Position numbers and translations under genes: made by a program. A model generated the notes under the pieces. The model did no database searches. It saw only the letters and a program-made list of their open reading frames with translations, and had not been told where the DNA came from. DNA of 64,000 nucleotides from Labrys miyagiensis. GTDB taxonomy: Bacteria > Pseudomonadota > Alphaproteobacteria > Rhizobiales > Labraceae. Positions 33,640-41,937 of the stretch are shown in pieces. Positions within the stretch are counted from its first letter, which is position 1; each line of letters starts with the position of its first letter. Location: the NCBI RefSeq assembly GCF_030160835.1, contig NZ_BSPC01000096.1:62001-126000 (forward strand), written 5' to 3'.

Positions 33640-34008
33640 CTACTTCACCTGCGAGACAAATGCGACTGTCGAGCAGCCCCTTCGTGCGCCCTTGCTGGCG
33701 CAGATCTTGAGAATGTAGGCGTCCTTGCCGATGAAGCCCTTATCGGGCGTGTATAGGAACCGATTGGCGCCGGTCTTTATCAGTTTTCCGTTCTCTGGTT
33801 CGCGCTCGACTCTGAGGCCCGTAAAGGCGTAGCCTGGGCCCTCGCCAAAATTATGCGTGCAGGACGAACCGCCATCGACGATCACGTCGACTACCACGCC
33901 GTCATTCTTCTCAGGGTGGAAGTCGAAAGGCTTGTAGAGACAGCCCGCGCGTGCGGCGGCCGGCAGGAGCATCAGCAACGCTGCAAGAGTCAGCAAACGG
34001 TATGACAT
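33640..34008 (-). CDS. small secreted protein with Ig/cadherin-like features
   Basis: A 122-residue protein with signal peptide (MSYRLLTLAALLMLLPAAARA) and four cysteines (GCLYKP, SSCTHN, ICASKG, GCSTVA), probably disulfide-bonded. The run PENGKLIKTGANRFLYTPDKGFIGKD resembles one Big_9/cadherin-like beta-sandwich repeat. Periplasmic or surface role unknown. It lies in the island, opposite in direction to the mtoX module. Confidence 0.65.
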   Translation of the reverse strand: MSYRLLTLAALLMLLPAAARAGCLYKPFDFHPEKNDGVVVDVIVDGGSSCTHNFGEGPGYAFTGLRVEREPENGKLIKTGANRFLYTPDKGFIGKDAYILKICASKGARRGCSTVAFVSQVK

Positions 34009-34066
34009 CGGTCTTGCTCCATTGCCTTACCCCACTGAACGCAGACTATCACAATCAGTATCGGAG

Positions 34067-34150
34067 GACATCTAGCGGCGAGAATCCGACCTGTGCGATA
34101 TCAACGGGTTAAGCGAAAACAGGCAATTTGAGAGAAGCTATTTAATCGGG
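34067..34150 (+). repeat. direct repeat, right copy
   Basis: The partner of 28784-28868 in the same orientation. It precedes the ISL3 transposase fragment, so it may be part of a decayed element end. Confidence 0.6.
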
Positions 34151-34337
34151 TTTCGTCGCTTTTCGTGCTGCGTAGCTGGAACGGGAGCGTGCCCGTAAAT
34201 ATCCACAGGCATGCAAACGAAATAAGGTTGCGCTCGAGGGCCAGGCGGACTCATCGGACCGCTGAATTCGGGCACCCTTCCTGATGATGTCGCTGGTGGC
34301 CTGCCCGGAGAATGACTGTTGAAGCGCGTGGACATAT

Positions 34338-34466
34338 TTGTCAGCGACGACACAATCTCGCGGCACAATGACGACGGCTCGCGTCGCAGGCACCGATGAC
34401 TGGAGCTGGCGTGAGGGCTGCACCTACGGGACTATCGTCGTGGATATGGTACGGCGCGAAGTGGCC
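34338..34466 (+). pseudogene. ISL3-family transposase fragment
   Basis: One frame gives VSDDTISRHN (from 34340) and, after a frameshift, another gives VAGTDDWSWREGCTYGTIVV (from 34383). Together they match the region around the first catalytic Asp of ISL3 transposases (usually '-SDDTILR-...-G-DDWAWRRG--YGT-'). Nothing else of the gene remains. The rest of 34009-34551 holds the direct repeat and no recognisable gene. Confidence 0.65.
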
Positions 34467-34551
34467 ATTGTGATAGAGGCAAGTCATAAACTGCTTATTT
34501 TGGTCGCCGAAGAGGGTGAGAATAGAGCAGGACATGGAAGCATGCCTTCGT

Positions 34552-34839
34552 TTAGTTGCGCCTGTGGCGGAACTCACTCGGTGAGCTTTGATACTTCTTG
34601 CGGAAGGCCGTCGCGAGATGAGCAGAATCGGAAAAGCCCGTTTCTTGGGCGATCGCGGTGACGGAGAGCACGCTGTTGTCGAGCAGGAAGCGCACGTAGC
34701 GCAGGCGGGTTTCCAGGATGAAATGCTTCGGCGTCATGCCGATATGCGCCTGGAACAGGCGCGTGAACTGGCGGGGTGACAGGCCGATGGTGGTGGCGAT
34801 CTTGTTGAGGGATACGTCGCGGCCTCGGTCCAGGCGGGC
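34552..34839 (-). pseudogene. AraC-family regulator, C-terminal DNA-binding fragment
   Basis: About 95 residues encode the double helix-turn-helix of AraC regulators: SLNKIATTIGLSPRQFTRLF and VTAIAQETGFSDSAHLATAF. The N-terminal effector domain is missing: the coding sequence is cut at about 34835, where a truncated binding-protein gene begins on the other strand. A read-through peptide starting in that gene's antisense is possible but not a natural regulator. Confidence 0.75.
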
Positions 34840-35445
34840 CGCGTCGACGTGATGCTCGGCACAATGGGCTGGACCGAGCAGCGCACTAAAATCATGACGC
34901 TGTCGGAGCCGATCCACTACTTCAAGAACGGCATCATGCAGCCGTCGAAAACGAACTGGGAAAAGCTATCCGACCTTGAAGGCAAGAAGGTTGGTACGAT
35001 CACCGGCTTCTCCTGCGTGCCAGAGCTCAAGAAGATCAAGGAACTGCAGCTCTCGCTCTATGACACCTCTGACGCCGCGGTGCGCGACCTGATCGCCGGC
35101 CGCATCGATGCCGTCATCGGCGATCCGCCGGTCGTCGCCTACGCGATCAAGCAGAATCCCGACTGGAACATGCACTTTCTTGCGTTCACCGACACCAATC
35201 CCGATTTCCCGCTGCTCACGGGTCTCGGACAGGTCGTCTACGGCTTCAACAAGAAGAACGACGACCTACGCCAGAAGGTAGACGCCATCCTCGCGGAAAT
35301 GTGGAGGAACTGCGAGATGAAGGCGAGCGGTACGCGCTACGGTCTTTCCGCCGATGTTTGGTACACGCCGGCGGGCAAGAATTTCCGCGCCGGTATCGAC
35401 CGCCCGGCGGACTACAAACTGCCCGCCTGCGCCAGCGGCGGCTGA
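34834..35445 (+). pseudogene. amino-acid ABC transporter binding protein, 5'-truncated
   Basis: About 203 residues match the C-terminal two-thirds of a family-3 solute-binding protein: AGRVDVMLGTMGWTEQR, EPIHYFKNGIM, DLIAGRIDAVIGDPPVV and GYGL-like endings. The signal peptide and first lobe are absent, and the start abuts the araC fragment on the opposite strand. It is therefore non-functional as a periplasmic receptor. The ATPase gene follows 71 bp later. Confidence 0.75.
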
Positions 35446-35516
35446 TGCAGGCCGGGGCGGCGCTTTGTCGGCCACCTCGCATCGTCCGATAAACAAGCAC
35501 ATCAAAGGGAAACGCC

Positions 35517-36269
35517 ATGAACCCGCTCCTGAACGTGACGGGCCTCAACAAGAGCTACGGCACGGTCGAGGTCCTGAAGGGTATCGATTTCGAGGTCGCC
35601 GCAGGCGAAAAGATCGCTCTCATCGGCCCCTCCGGGTCAGGCAAATCGACCTGCCTGCGGTGTCTCAATTTTCTGGAAAAGCCAAGTGGCGGGGAGATCC
35701 ACCTTGATGGCGAGCGGATCGGCGTTCGCCTCGGTCGGACGATGAGCGACCGGCAGCTCGCCCCGCAACGGTCCGAAATGGGCTTGGTCTTCCAACTCTT
35801 CAATCTCTGGCCGCATCTTTCGGTGACCGAGAATGTCGCGATCGCCGCGCGCAAGGTACGCGGCCTACCGGCGAAGGAGGCGCGCGAGCTCGCCCTGGAG
35901 ATGCTGGCGAAGGTGCGCATGACACACCGCGCCGACGCCTCACCGCTGGAATTGTCCGGCGGCCAGCAGCAACGGGTGGCGATCGCCCGGGCGCTCGCCC
36001 AAAAGCCCAAGCTGATGCTGTTTGACGAGCCAACATCGGCGCTCGATCCGGAACTGGTTCACGAGGTGCTGAAGGTGATGGAGGAGCTCGCCGCGGAAGG
36101 ACGCACCATGCTGATCGTGACGCATGAAATCGCCTTTGCGCGGGACGTCGCCGACCGCGTGATGTTTCTCGATGGTGGCCGGATCGTCGAACAGGGACCA
36201 GCGCGCCAGCTGATCCTGTCGCCGCGCGAGGCACGCACGCAGGCCTTCCTCCGGCAGACCCGGCATTGA
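35517..36269 (+). CDS. polar amino-acid ABC importer ATPase (GlnQ/HisP-type)
   Basis: A 250-residue ATPase with full motifs: Walker A GPSGSGKST (residues 38-46), Q-loop VFQLFNLWPH, LSGGQQQRVAIARAL, Walker B LMLFDEPTSALDPE and the switch His in VTHEIAFARD. The gene itself looks intact, but its receptor is truncated upstream and its permease downstream. It may be silent or serve another permease. Confidence 0.88.
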   Translation: MNPLLNVTGLNKSYGTVEVLKGIDFEVAAGEKIALIGPSGSGKSTCLRCLNFLEKPSGGEIHLDGERIGVRLGRTMSDRQLAPQRSEMGLVFQLFNLWPHLSVTENVAIAARKVRGLPAKEARELALEMLAKVRMTHRADASPLELSGGQQQRVAIARALAQKPKLMLFDEPTSALDPELVHEVLKVMEELAAEGRTMLIVTHEIAFARDVADRVMFLDGGRIVEQGPARQLILSPREARTQAFLRQTRH

Positions 36270-36279
36270 GAGGCGCGCC

Positions 36280-36528
36280 ATGACCTTCACCATGATCCTG
36301 GAAGGCCCGATCGCTGGCGTCGGCGCCACCGTAGCCGTTACGCTAGCTTCGCTTCTCCTCAGCGTTTCCCTCGGTTTCCTTCTCGCCCTCATGCGGCAGT
36401 ACGGAAATAACCAAGTGCTCCATGCCCTGATCGACGCCTATTGCGAGATTATGCGCAACATTCCGGCGCTGACCCACCTCTTCATCCTCTATTTCGGGCT
36501 GGCCAGCATCGGGTTCCGGCTGTCGTGA
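36280..36528 (+). pseudogene. amino-acid ABC importer permease, truncated after 82 residues
   Basis: The N-terminal third of a HisMQ-type permease: TVAVTLASLLLSVSLGFLLA and EIMRNIPALTHLFILYFGLA are the family's first two segments and the RN-P-L loop. The frame then stops; family members are about 220 residues and need the EAA loop, which is absent. Ten bases follow the ATPase stop, so this was one operon before decay. Confidence 0.8.
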
Positions 36529-36850
36529 CAATGCCGGGCCGGCGCCTTTAAGGTGGTGCTTCGGCTTCTTCTTTAATACCTCGTTTGCTGGTGCCGTCGT
36601 ACGGGCAGAGCCAGCGAAAGCCGCGGTCATTGGAGAGACCAAAGCCGTGACCGCAAGGCGAGAGTTGTGCGCTTGGTGCGCCGCTCTCGCAGCCTTGTAG
36701 CCATCGGAATCGGGGGCATCGCCGGGCTCAGTGTGTGTAGTCTCTCAGCGTACGCAGGCTATTTGTTTATTCTGGCAATTTTGGCGTTACCGGAAAGAAT
36801 AGCTTTACGAAACAATGTGGAGGCGGGGCTTCTTGAAAAAGGAAATTCTG
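36529..36850. other. 322-bp stretch without recognised gene
   Basis: It lies between the truncated permease and the cytochrome gene. The rest of the permease is not found in any frame, so the deletion is real rather than a frameshift. Short open frames exist, but none has a ribosome site or family signature. Confidence 0.5.
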
Positions 36851-37372
36851 ATGCGCCGATATCCATCGGTCGTCATTGCGCTTCACTGGGCCATGGCCTT
36901 GCTTATCCTTGCTGCATACCTGACTTCCGAGGGAGGGCCTCATGTGCGAACCAATCCGCCAACACTCCATTTCTGGCTTGGCATGTCCGTCTTGGCGCTG
37001 TTCGTCCCGCGCTTCATCTCGCGGCTTGTTCAAGGAGGGCCGCCAGCCGACAATAGTCATGGCGAGTTGCTGGCGCTTGCTACAAGGGCAGGCCATTGGG
37101 CGCTTTATGCGCTGATCTTGTTCGTACCGCTCTCTGGATGGTATGCAGCCTCCCGCCTGGGCTTGGCCGTCTCCTTTCTCGGCTTTCAACTCCCGTCGAT
37201 CGCCGTCGATGGCCCTCCTGGCTTTTTGGCTGATCTCCATCAACTCGGCGGCAATGCGATCCTTATACTGGCTGGCCTGCACGCATTGATGGCCTTGTGG
37301 CATCAGTTCATTTTCAAGGACGGAACCCTCTTGCGCATGCTACCGTCGCTTCGATCGAACAGTCCCGATTGA
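36851..37372 (+). CDS. cytochrome b561-family protein
   Basis: A 173-residue four-helix membrane protein with haem-ligand histidines at expected places: ALHWAMALLIL (His11), PTLHFWLGM, RAGHWALYALILF and LHALMALWHQF. This matches the CybB/b561 family, which moves electrons from quinol. The start is the ATG eight bases after AAAGGA; an in-frame ATG twelve codons earlier is less likely. No partner enzyme is adjacent. Confidence 0.85.
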   Translation: MRRYPSVVIALHWAMALLILAAYLTSEGGPHVRTNPPTLHFWLGMSVLALFVPRFISRLVQGGPPADNSHGELLALATRAGHWALYALILFVPLSGWYAASRLGLAVSFLGFQLPSIAVDGPPGFLADLHQLGGNAILILAGLHALMALWHQFIFKDGTLLRMLPSLRSNSPD

Positions 37373-38147
37373 AATGGTCGGCAAAATCTCAGAGGCTGGC
37401 GCCGAAGTGTTTTCGTACGAGGATGAGTTTGACGGTCGGCTCCTAATGCTCGGCTAATTCAGACGGGTGTGAACGGTGTTGCGCTTCCCAATCACATCGA
37501 GTCCCGGGAAGCAGGAGGCCCGGCACTTCAAGCCCCCAGCCCCAGCCGGGCCTCCCCTTCGGCTGGCCCAGGAAAATGCGAGCCCAAGGTGATCCGGGCT
37601 TTCGGGCCCGCCGCCATCTCCTATCGAGCGTTTGCTTGACCATGCTCTGCTTTCAAACGCTCCTCTGCCTGGCGCCGCGCCTTGTGCGTCGGCTCGATCC
37701 GGAAGCCGCCCGCCATAAGGTACGTTGCCACCTCGAGGATTGAATTCCACCTGAACGAAGAGGTTCCTCGGCGTTCACGCTCGCCGAGAGCGAGTCCCGC
37801 GGTTGGACCTGGGACAAGACCCAGCGGCACGCATCGTTCTCGGGGCTGTGCGACAGCAGATGAGGCGAGCGTGCCCGATCTCGATTAGGGCAATTGAGGG
37901 AATCGGCGAGGCCACGATAGGCAGGGACTTGGCCTATGATGAGGCACGCCATAAGCCGCGAAGTGCGAACCCGAGGCAAGATACCGCGCGTTGGGAGCAG
38001 GCGAAATACCATGCCACCCGCTTCGTGAAAAAAGGGAGCGAGAAGGCCGCCGAGTTCGGCTCGGCTGAGAGCAGTGTCGGTTCAAGCGAACAAAGGCGCA
38101 GAACCACCAGATTTGTGCATTATCAGCCTTCGTAGATGGAGGACACT
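37373..38147. other. 775-bp stretch without recognised gene
   Basis: Several open frames overlap here on both strands (for example 37621-37830 minus and 37803-38135 plus), but none shows a signal, a family motif or a convincing ribosome site. The base composition is uneven. I regard it as eroded island DNA. Confidence 0.4.
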
Positions 38148-38270
38148 ATGAGGCTCGTCATTCTACTTGGTATCGCTATTTCGCTGGCTGGGTGTGCGAA
38201 CTTTCAGAAGCAGACGCCAGACCATCTGCAGCCGCCGCCTGGCATGGGGGCTCCGGCCGCACCCCGATAG
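38148..38270 (+). CDS. 40-residue small lipoprotein
   Basis: Sequence MRLVILLGIAISLAGC at the start is a lipoprotein signal with lipobox LAGC (Cys16). It is followed by a short Pro/Gln-rich mature part ending PPPGMGAPAAPR. TGGAGGACACT precedes the ATG. Small lipoproteins of this kind (entericidin-like or export-competence proteins) are often missed by gene finders. Function unknown; it stands alone, about 140 bp from a convergent gene. Confidence 0.65.
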   Translation: MRLVILLGIAISLAGCANFQKQTPDHLQPPPGMGAPAAPR

Positions 38271-38413
38271 ATAGCCCCAAACACGTTGAAAGTGCCCCCC
38301 CGGCCCGAAAGCCCGAGGGGTTAATGCGCTTCGGTGAGCCGGAACAACAAGCCAGCCTCATGAGCGCAAGCGGCGCATCACAAACCTCGCCGAAACATGG
38401 TTATGGCCAACGA

Positions 38414-38716
38414 TCAGTAACGATAATAATATCGCGGCCGATAGTACGGTCTGTAATAATAGCGTGGGGCGTAATAGTAGTGTCGCCGATAGTACCGATG
38501 ATAGGGTCGATAATAGGGCCGATAATAGTAGTGGTGCCGGTAATAGTGGTGATAGTAGTAGTAGGCCTTCTGCGCCAGCGGCTGATTGCCGACTGTCCCC
38601 GATGGTGCGGCATGCTCCACGGGGGCGATTGGCAAGGCAGAGGACGGCGCCGGCGCCATTGCCCATCCGATCGCCAGCAAAGCCATTGCAAGCAACGTTC
38701 TAACCGAAAATCGCAT
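38414..38716 (-). CDS. small secreted Tyr/His/Arg-rich protein
   Basis: About 100 residues. The signal peptide (MRFSVRTLLAMALLAIGWAM, cleavage near SSALP) is followed by a short linker and a tail of Tyr, Arg, His and Pro (for example YYYHHYYRHHYYYRPYYRPY). It ends YYYRY, like the protein at 8660-8977. Three ATGs in a row follow GGAG; the last gives the best spacing. The DNA repeat pattern (TAT/TAC and CGG/CGT codons) comes from this composition. Confidence 0.7.
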   Translation of the reverse strand: MRFSVRTLLAMALLAIGWAMAPAPSSALPIAPVEHAAPSGTVGNQPLAQKAYYYYHHYYRHHYYYRPYYRPYHRYYRRHYYYAPRYYYRPYYRPRYYYRY

Positions 38717-38728
38717 CATCATCTCCAT

Positions 38729-39213
38729 TAGGTATCATTGTGCCAACATGGATCTAATACCCATTTTCATGAGAGCGCCATCACCTAGGCGGCAGCGTGG
38801 CACCGGCGGAACGTATCGCCGGCTATACAGAGTTCGGGCTCCGAGCATGACCGGGCAACCTGTTGTCTTCGATCCAGGTAAGGCCGGCGTGGTGGACCAC
38901 TCTTTCGCGGTATGCCGCCCAGTAGATCAGTAAGCACAATCTACTAGGCAATCGTGAGCGGTTATCTCAACAATAGGCCGGCAGGCTACAGAAATTCATC
39001 CTCACGCGCCTTCTCGCTCGCCGGTAGGTCTAGCTTCCTCTGTCAACCCCATCATCTCATGCCTTCTTCTTATCCAAATTCCTACACCTGCTGGTACCCT
39101 TCCACCATACCACCACTACAGCCAAATACTTATCCTGTCTGCGCGGCCCCTCTGCGGACACCTAATAGACAGCTAATAGCGGGGCGATACGCTGATGCAT
39201 TGGCACATAGGTT
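38729..39213. other. 485-bp stretch without recognised gene
   Basis: It holds the promoter region of the Tyr-rich protein gene and otherwise nothing I can name. Open frames at 38954-39244 and 38586-38933 lack ribosome sites and plausible composition. Confidence 0.4.
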
Positions 39214-39486
39214 ATGGTCATGCCGCGCGTCACCCGTTACCTAGTCCTTCCCTTTACCCGCGATCATCATGGAGAACTGTTGGGTCTCGGGCCGGAAGAG
39301 GTGCCGGACGCGGCCAGAGCCAACTTCCGGGCGTTCAACATGGTGGGGAAAGTCAGGAGATCCGAAACGGTGGTTGGTACCATTGCGTTCTCGCGGTCGG
39401 GCGACCCGGCGACCGGAGATTTCGATGGCGCCAATATCCTGGGACGCTACGGCGAGACGCCAGCGGATGTGGAGAGGATGGGGTGA
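39214..39486 (+). CDS. hypothetical protein, 90 residues
   Basis: Soluble, beginning MVMPRVTRYLVLPF, with NILGRYGETPADVERM at the end. It has ordinary composition and no signal peptide. The ribosome site is weak, and an alternative ATG lies two codons on. No family recognised. It precedes the secreted Gly/Asn-rich protein gene by 115 bp on the same strand. Confidence 0.5.
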   Translation: MVMPRVTRYLVLPFTRDHHGELLGLGPEEVPDAARANFRAFNMVGKVRRSETVVGTIAFSRSGDPATGDFDGANILGRYGETPADVERMG

Positions 39487-39601
39487 GCGCCGGCATGGTC
39501 GTGCTCTACCAATGGTTGTTCCGGTATCCTTTTGCCACACTGTGGTCATTAACGGGTGGGATGACCGCAACCCGGCCTTCGGGCGCTCAAAGGAGAGATT
39601 C

Positions 39602-40156
39602 ATGTTTCTCACCCTTAAGATGACCACCGTCACCAAATATGCTTCCGCTGTTTTGGTGGGTATTGCGCTTGTCGCCTCTCCCACCCTTGCAAACAATGGC
39701 AAGGGAGGAGGAAATGGAGGCGGCAATGGCAATAGTGGTTCCCATGCCAACGGCCACGCCTCGGCCTCTGGGGCCGCCGGTTCGTCTAGGCAGGACGATA
39801 CGGATCAGGGCACAACCCAACTTTCGGCCAGTAGCCTCGGTTCGCTGAATGGCTTCTTGCATGCGTCGCCCTCGGCGCTCAAGCACGCATCGGCTAAGTC
39901 CGAAATTGGCAAGGTGGCGGTCGTCTATGCAGGCCTACTGCAAAACTACCTTTCGCCCGCGCAAGGCACTACAGCTCCAACGGCCGCGGAGGTGGCTGCG
40001 GCCCTAAAGGCAGCTGCAAACAAGCCACTCTCTCCTGATATCATTCAGGCCATCAACGCCAAGCTAGCCGCTACGAACCCAACGCTTGCTACGGCGATAT
40101 CGGGTTACAGTGGTGGGGCGACTGGCCTCGCGACAGATATCTCCAATGCCATCTGA
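39602..40156 (+). CDS. secreted Gly/Asn/Ser-rich hypothetical protein
   Basis: A 184-residue protein. The signal peptide (about residues 1-30, ending SPTLA) is followed by a low-complexity Gly/Asn/Ser linker (NNGKGGGNGGGNGNSGSHAN). An Ala/Leu-rich helical part follows (LNGFLHASPSALKHASAKSE; ALKAAANKPLSPDIIQAINA). AAGGAGAG lies before the ATG. The pattern suggests an exported protein with a flexible tether; no known domain. Confidence 0.7.
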   Translation: MFLTLKMTTVTKYASAVLVGIALVASPTLANNGKGGGNGGGNGNSGSHANGHASASGAAGSSRQDDTDQGTTQLSASSLGSLNGFLHASPSALKHASAKSEIGKVAVVYAGLLQNYLSPAQGTTAPTAAEVAAALKAAANKPLSPDIIQAINAKLAATNPTLATAISGYSGGATGLATDISNAI

Positions 40157-40225
40157 CCATTGGCACAACTCTCGACGCCCGACGGGCTGAGTTAATCCAT
40201 CTCCGGCCAACTAGGATTCCATTCC

Positions 40226-41406
40226 TCACACAAGACCAACCTTCCCCGGCTCACCAAATGAGCCGGGATTTCTTGCCTTGCCTCCCTCCCGAAGGGCGTC
40301 CACGTAATCCGCCCACCATTGCATCATCGCCTTGCGCTCTTCCCAAAAAATCCGAACGCAAATAGGCGCGACGAATCTCATCAGCTCCGACATGGGCGAG
40401 GGCCGCCTCAATCGCGTCGGCGCGCCACTTCCCGCTTTCATTGAGCAATGTCGAAGCCGTGGCGCGGAAACCGTGCGCCGTGACCTCTTCCTTGGAATAG
40501 TCGAGTCGGCGCAGCGCAGCGTTCAGCGTGTTTTCGCTGATGGGGCGAGCGAATGTGCGGACACAGGGCAGCAGAAGTTTGCCTCTTCCGGTAATGTCCT
40601 GGAGGTCTCTTAGAACGAGGACAGCCTGCCGCGATAACGGGATACGATGCGGCCGGCGCATTTTCATGCGGCTCGCCGGGATCTCCCAGGTTGCTGCTTC
40701 GAGGTCGAATTCGGCCCATTCAGACATGCACAACTCGCTCGGCCGAGGAAACAGATAGGCCATCGGCCGCAGCGCGGCCTGTGTCGTGGCCTGACCGTCG
40801 AAATCCTCGATCGAACGGAGAAGCGCGCCGAAGGCGGCCGGTTTGAGAAGAGCCGCGCGAGGCGTGACGGTGGGCGTCGTCAGCGCGCCCTTGCGCGCCT
40901 GTGTCGGATCATTCTCGCAAAGGGCACTGGCGATGCCATGGCGGAAAACGGCGCCGATGGTGGAGCGCAGGCGGTGAGCGCTCACATAGGCCTCGCGTGC
41001 CTCCACCTTGCGCAACACGGCAAGCACCCCTGGCCGAACTGATTTCACCGATCTTGAATTTGCCGAGATCAGCCAAAGCGAAGTCGAGCAGCCATTCGAT
41101 CTTCTTCATAGTCGTGGGAGCGCGACCCTTGCGCTTGAGCTTGGCGACATAGCCTTCCGCCACCGCCTTGAAGCTGTCTGCGGCGGCTTCCTGCATAATG
41201 CGAGCAGCCTTGGCTTCCTGCCTGGCTTCGGAGGGATCGATGCCACCGGCAACCAGGGCGCGAGCTTCATCGCGGGCCTTGCGGGCCGCCACCAGCGTGA
41301 TCGCCGGATAGGGGGCCGATCGCCGAAAGCTTGCGCTTGCCGGCGAAACGCTAGTCCTGCCGCCAAAGTTTCGAGCCGTTCGGCATTCGATGTCTGTCAG
41401 CGGCAT
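40226..41406 (-). pseudogene. tyrosine integrase (P4 type), multiply frameshifted
   Basis: Fragments of one tRNA-targeting integrase lie in three frames. The start is MPLTDIECRTAR (DUF4102-type arm-binding domain), followed by a deletion of some 40-45 residues. The frame then shifts at FAGKRKLSAIG to PYPAITLVAARKARDE. The core-binding domain shifts frame again near 41040 (GKFKIGEI to VRPGVLAVLRKVEAREAYV). The catalytic domain (ATTQAALRPMAYLFPRPSEL; HGFRATASTLLNE) shifts once more near 40360 before FWEERKAMMQWWADY. It cannot make an active enzyme. It is the mark of an old island next to tRNA-Phe. Confidence 0.85.
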
Positions 41407-41588
41407 GGTGGCGTCCGGGTGGAAGTACCACCACATGTTAGCAGAATCCGCCTCCGATACCGCCATCCCTACCACCGTGTGGAGTGGCTGCAGACACACA
41501 AAGGCGGACCGCACCGAATGGAAGTTGTAGCTAAGTATTTGATTTTATATGAATTTTGAACGCCCAGAAACGTTGCTGAACTTGGAGA

Positions 41589-41664
41589 TGGTGCCTAGGG
41601 GCGGAATCGAACCACCGACACTGCGATTTTCAGTCGCATGCTCTACCAACTGAGCTACCTAGGC
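41589..41664 (-). tRNA. tRNA-Phe (anticodon GAA)
   Basis: A 76-nt cloverleaf on the minus strand. The acceptor stem GCCTAGG pairs with CCTAGGC, then A and an encoded CCA. D-arm TAGCTCAGTTGGTAGAGC, anticodon loop CTGAAAA in stem GCGA/TCGC, T-arm GGTTCGATTCC. Its 3' end faces the dead integrase 183 bp away, the usual arrangement at an island attachment site. Confidence 0.95.
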
Positions 41665-41937
41665 ATCTGGTCGAGTCAGCCGGGGCCGACGCGAGACGGC
41701 GGCTTATAGCCATGGGTTCTGGGGTTGTCCAGCCCTGCCGCCAAAAAAGTGACGTGCTGGTCAAAGTGGCTGCTGCGCCAAGGTGTTACGGCCGGAACAG
41801 GTGGCAAAAACTTGATAAATCCTCATTGCAGCCGGCCCGGCCCGCACTTAGTGTGACGTTTGGGAGGGCCTTGCAAGCCTGAATGTGCCGCTTGCGTGTC
41901 ACGCGAGGGTGCTAGCATTGGCAAGGCTTTGGCGTGA

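Noticed and set aside
38405-38580. Tandem-looking short repeats of TAGTA/GATAATAG type, possible CRISPR or microsatellite
   Set aside because: The unit length is irregular, and the pattern follows from Tyr/Arg codon runs in the secreted protein. No CRISPR array or cas gene is seen in the window.
41589-41610. A second copy of the tRNA-Phe 3' end as the island's other attachment site
   Set aside because: I looked through 27-41 kb for the CCTAGGCACCA-containing end and found no good match, so no att pair is claimed.
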